Origin: Pseudomonadota bacterium
GTDB taxonomy: Bacteria > Bdellovibrionota_B > Oligoflexia > Oligoflexales > JAPPIL01
DNA: 8,594 nucleotides
Assembly (NCBI GenBank): GCA_028877195.1
Contig: JAPPIL010000118.1
Location: 1-8,594, forward strand
Direction of reading: 5' to 3'
A program made the position numbers and the translations under genes. Below the pieces are notes generated by a model. That model was given only the letters and a program-made list of their open reading frames with translations. It had not been told where the DNA came from and ran no database searches. How positions within the stretch are numbered: the stretch's first letter is position 1; every line of letters starts with the position of its first letter. Below, one piece after another: positions 6,804-8,594 of this stretch.

Positions 6804-8353
6804 TCGTGTGCCTGCCTAACTGCGACAGCGGTGTCAGTGTTGCGCACAGTTAAATGATAATTTCTAAAATTATTAGCAAGATGTGCGATTGCAGGTTTGG
6901 TCTTCGCCAAAAAATACTCTGGCATCACGCCCATGATTACCACCAACAAAATCAACGGCAAGAGATAAGCAACCTCAATGCCACTTAAGTCCTTGAGGTC
7001 GGGGTTCTTGCGTTCACCGAATAAAATTCTTCGGCATAAGGAAAGCATGTAAATCGCACCGAGCAATACCCCAAACGTTGCGGCAATCGCAACATACGGC
7101 GAGGCGGCAAATGCACCCAGCAAAATATAAAACTCACCGACAAATCCACCTGTCGCTGGTAAACCGATTGACCCAAGCGTCGCAACGATAAGCATTACCG
7201 CAAAAATCGGCATGTTCGCTGCCAACCCCCCGTAGTCGGCAATCTGACGTGTATGAGCACGCTCATAGATCGCACCGATCAAAAAGAACAGCGCTCCTGT
7301 GCTGATACCGTGATTGATCATCTGATAAATCGCACCAGTGAGCGCTATCTCCGATAAACCCTGCGTTGAAGATAGCAGTGAAAACGAACCGATAACCACA
7401 AAACCTAAATGCGATACCGACGAGTAGGCGACCAAACGTTTCGCATCCCGTTGTGCCCAAGCAGTGAGCGCCCCGTAAATTATGCCGATAACCCCAAACC
7501 CAAGCAAGAACGGCGCAAAGTCGTGCACTGCATCGGGAAACAGCGGAATTGCGAAGCGCAACAAACCATAGATGCCAAGTTTCAACAATACTCCCGCCAA
7601 GATAACTGACCCCGCCGTCGGTGCTTCCGTATGCGCATCAGGCAACCAAGTGTGAAACGGAAACAGCGGCACTTTGATCGCAAACGCCAGCATAAACCCA
7701 GCACACAACAGGTGTTGCCAGTAGCCTGCGATGTCCAAACGATAAAGTTCAAGCAAGTTGGCTGAAAACTCACCCGTCTGCTGAAAGTGAATGACATACA
7801 ACGCAATCGCCGCCAATAGCATCCACAATGAACCAAATGCTGTGTAGATAAAAAATTTCATCGTCGCATATAGGCGTTTCTTTCCTCCCCACATGCCGAT
7901 GATAAAATACATCGGGATGAGCATGACTTCCCAAAAAACATAGAATAGCACTAAATCTAGGGACACCAACGACCCGATAATCCCTGCTTGTAAAAACAGT
8001 AGTAGCGCAAGGTAAATGTTGAGACGGTCGTTGAGTTGTCGCCAAAGACTCAACACCAGCAATGGAAAAAGGAAAGCCGTCAGCAAGACTAGCAGCAGGC
8101 TGATCCCATCAATCCCGACAAAATAACTGATGCCGTATGTAGGAAACCAAGCATACTGCTCAATAAACTGCAGTTCAGCGCTTGTCCCATCAAAATAATG
8201 GAACATGTGCAAAGCAAGCATAAACACCCCAACCGTGCTGACCAGTGCTGCTATGCGTGCATAAGCAGGACGCAAAGCTAACGTTATCAACGCACCACCG
8301 AGCGGCACAATCAATGCCATCAATGTCAACAGATGTTGGTTAATGAAAGTCAT
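6800..8353 (-). CDS. nuoM: NADH-quinone oxidoreductase subunit M
   Basis: NuoM is an antiporter-like, proton-translocating membrane subunit of complex I. The 517-residue protein fits the family (about 509 in E. coli) and has about 14 hydrophobic helices. Residues of the proton channel are visible: Glu142 in FYVFWEVMLIPMYF, Lys227 in FAIKVPLFPFHTWLPDAHTEAPT (the hallmark block, 224-246), Lys258 in GVLLKLGIYGLLRF, and Glu407 in GGFVGEF. AQRDAKRLVAYSSVSHLGF (300-318) is also characteristic. An in-frame TGA lies 36 nt before the ATG, so 8353 is the start. A possible AGG ribosome-binding core is 12 nt upstream, which is rather far. The start overlaps, as ATGA, the stop of a partial open frame upstream, in the place where nuoL is usually found. 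Confidence 0.97.
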   Translation of the reverse strand: MTFINQHLLTLMALIVPLGGALITLALRPAYARIAALVSTVGVFMLALHMFHYFDGTSAELQFIEQYAWFPTYGISYFVGIDGISLLLVLLTAFLFPLLVLSLWRQLNDRLNIYLALLLFLQAGIIGSLVSLDLVLFYVFWEVMLIPMYFIIGMWGGKKRLYATMKFFIYTAFGSLWMLLAAIALYVIHFQQTGEFSANLLELYRLDIAGYWQHLLCAGFMLAFAIKVPLFPFHTWLPDAHTEAPTAGSVILAGVLLKLGIYGLLRFAIPLFPDAVHDFAPFLLGFGVIGIIYGALTAWAQRDAKRLVAYSSVSHLGFVVIGSFSLLSSTQGLSEIALTGAIYQMINHGISTGALFFLIGAIYERAHTRQIADYGGLAANMPIFAVMLIVATLGSIGLPATGGFVGEFYILLGAFAASPYVAIAATFGVLLGAIYMLSLCRRILFGERKNPDLKDLSGIEVAYLLPLILLVVIMGVMPEYFLAKTKPAIAHLANNFRNYHLTVRNTDTAVAVRQAHE

Positions 8354-8594
8354 GCGGTTACTGCACCTACTAGGATGTACCAGCGGTCATACCCTATAGA
8401 CTTGTGTGTTACTTCGTGATTTGGGGTTATGACTGGGGCGCTGCATTGCTTCACATGCGTGTGCGCATGCTGCGATTGCACGGGTGCTCTGCCCCCGCGC
8501 CCCCGAAGGCACAGTGCTGTCCTATACTTGGTTTCTCCGATTGACAGACTGTTTGTAAAGGTGGGGTGCTGTAACAGCGTCTCTACAAGTAGAG
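8350..8594 (-). CDS. 3' end of an upstream open frame, possibly nuoL with an unusual or repeat-derived tail (partial)
   Basis: On the minus strand one frame is open from the right edge through 80 codons to a TGA at 8352-8350, which overlaps the nuoM start as ATGA. The other two minus-strand frames have stops. The junction is what a nuoL/nuoM boundary would look like. However, the peptide (from LLVETLLQHPTF through RGRGGRAP to SIGYDRWYILVGAVTA) is not the hydrophobic helix expected at the NuoL end. It is rich in Arg, His, Gly and Thr, with only a short hydrophobic end. It uses AGG, AGA, CGG, GGG, ATA and CTA codons. The middle is DNA with nested palindromes. It may be a real C-terminus, a native gene end extended by an in-frame repeat insertion, or noncoding DNA open by chance. 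No internal Met is present. Confidence 0.4.
   Translation of the reverse strand, partial: LLVETLLQHPTFTNSLSIGETKYRTALCLRGRGGRAPVQSQHAHTHVKQCSAPVITPNHEVTHKSIGYDRWYILVGAVTA
8435..8503. repeat. GC-rich nested imperfect palindrome upstream of nuoM
   Basis: Outer 7-nt arms GGGGCGC (8435-8441) and GCGCCCC (8497-8503) enclose a perfect inner hairpin CATGCG-TGTG-CGCATG (8454-8469). The inner hairpin is flanked by near-identical direct repeats CTGCATTGC (8441-8449) and CTGCGATTGC (8470-8479). A GCAC-GG-GTGC palindrome (8478-8487) and the mirror-symmetric tract CCCCCGCGCCCCC (8492-8504) also lie here. The arrangement resembles REP-type or palindromic intergenic elements of bacteria. Only one copy is in the window, so repetition in the genome is an inference. 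It could alternatively form RNA structure ahead of nuoM. Confidence 0.45.
8581..8594. repeat. Short perfect inverted repeat at the right edge
   Basis: CTCTAC-AA-GTAGAG is a perfect 6-bp inverted repeat with a 2-nt centre, cut off exactly at the window edge so it may be longer. It sits 2 nt from a second small palindrome, GCTGT-A-ACAGC (8568-8578). Both are inside the partial open frame. They could be part of the same repeat element as the nested palindrome at 8435-8503, or sites for a dimeric regulator; the sequence does not decide. Confidence 0.35.

Noticed and set aside
7582..8045. Minus-strand frames of 84 and 91 codons within nuoM in another frame
   Set aside because: They are out of frame with the strongly conserved NuoM blocks; Cys/Arg-rich translations are typical of shifted membrane-protein codons.
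8541..8575. TTGACA at 8541-8546 as a plus-strand -35 box
   Set aside because: No acceptable -10 box follows at 16-18 nt (GGGTGC there), and no gene follows on that strand inside the window.
8354..8594. A minus-strand promoter for nuoM (TATAGG-like -10 boxes)
   Set aside because: The TATAGG matches lack a -35 at proper spacing (the best is CTGTCA with a 15-nt gap), and the ATGA overlap argues for transcription from upstream.
8350..8594. tRNA or other structured RNA gene in the palindromic stretch
   Set aside because: I could not build a cloverleaf or recognise conserved T-loop or anticodon features; the short palindromes are not arranged like a known RNA family.
8435..8594. CRISPR array
   Set aside because: The repeats are short, unequal and not regularly spaced, and no cas gene is present.

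Overview
The window looks like bacterial chromosome of moderate GC content, most likely from a member of the Pseudomonadota. The lineage is not resolved. NuoM and NuoN are of the standard bacterial complex I type. The tRNA nucleotidyltransferase resembles the alphaproteobacterial CCA-adding group, while the FAA-hydrolase-family protein resembles those of beta- and gammaproteobacteria. These lineage impressions come from remembered family motifs, not from a search.

Layout. On the plus strand, one large gene of unknown function (2-2296) encodes a multi-spanning membrane protein. Its reading frame is open to the left edge, so the gene probably begins outside the window. It converges on a tight minus-strand cluster that reads right to left: an 80-codon open frame cut by the right edge (8350-8594), nuoM, nuoN, an RsuA/RluB-type pseudouridine synthase, an FAA-hydrolase-family enzyme and a CCA-type tRNA nucleotidyltransferase. 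Junctions in the cluster are 4-nt ATGA overlaps (open frame/nuoM and nuoM/nuoN), a 62-nt gap (nuoN/pseudouridine synthase), an exact abutment (pseudouridine synthase/FAH) and a 10-nt overlap (FAH/cca). This spacing suggests one transcript with translational coupling. The two strands meet at a perfect 12-bp inverted repeat (2311-2341) that includes the last codons of cca.

How the genes relate. NuoM and NuoN are two of the antiporter-like proton-pumping subunits of respiratory complex I. The next three genes encode an rRNA-modifying enzyme, a small-molecule C-C hydrolase and a tRNA 3'-end enzyme. They have no obvious shared pathway with complex I, so this looks like a housekeeping run-on operon.

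The least ordinary parts are at the two ends. The left gene is a roughly 765-residue-or-longer membrane protein that I cannot assign to a family. At the right end, where nuoL would normally finish, the open frame does not look like NuoL. It carries GC-rich DNA full of short palindromes, including a 69-nt nested imperfect palindrome, which suggests an inserted repeat element or a degraded or extended C-terminus. I saw no RNA genes, CRISPR arrays, transposase genes or phage genes. No stretch longer than 300 bases lacks a gene.
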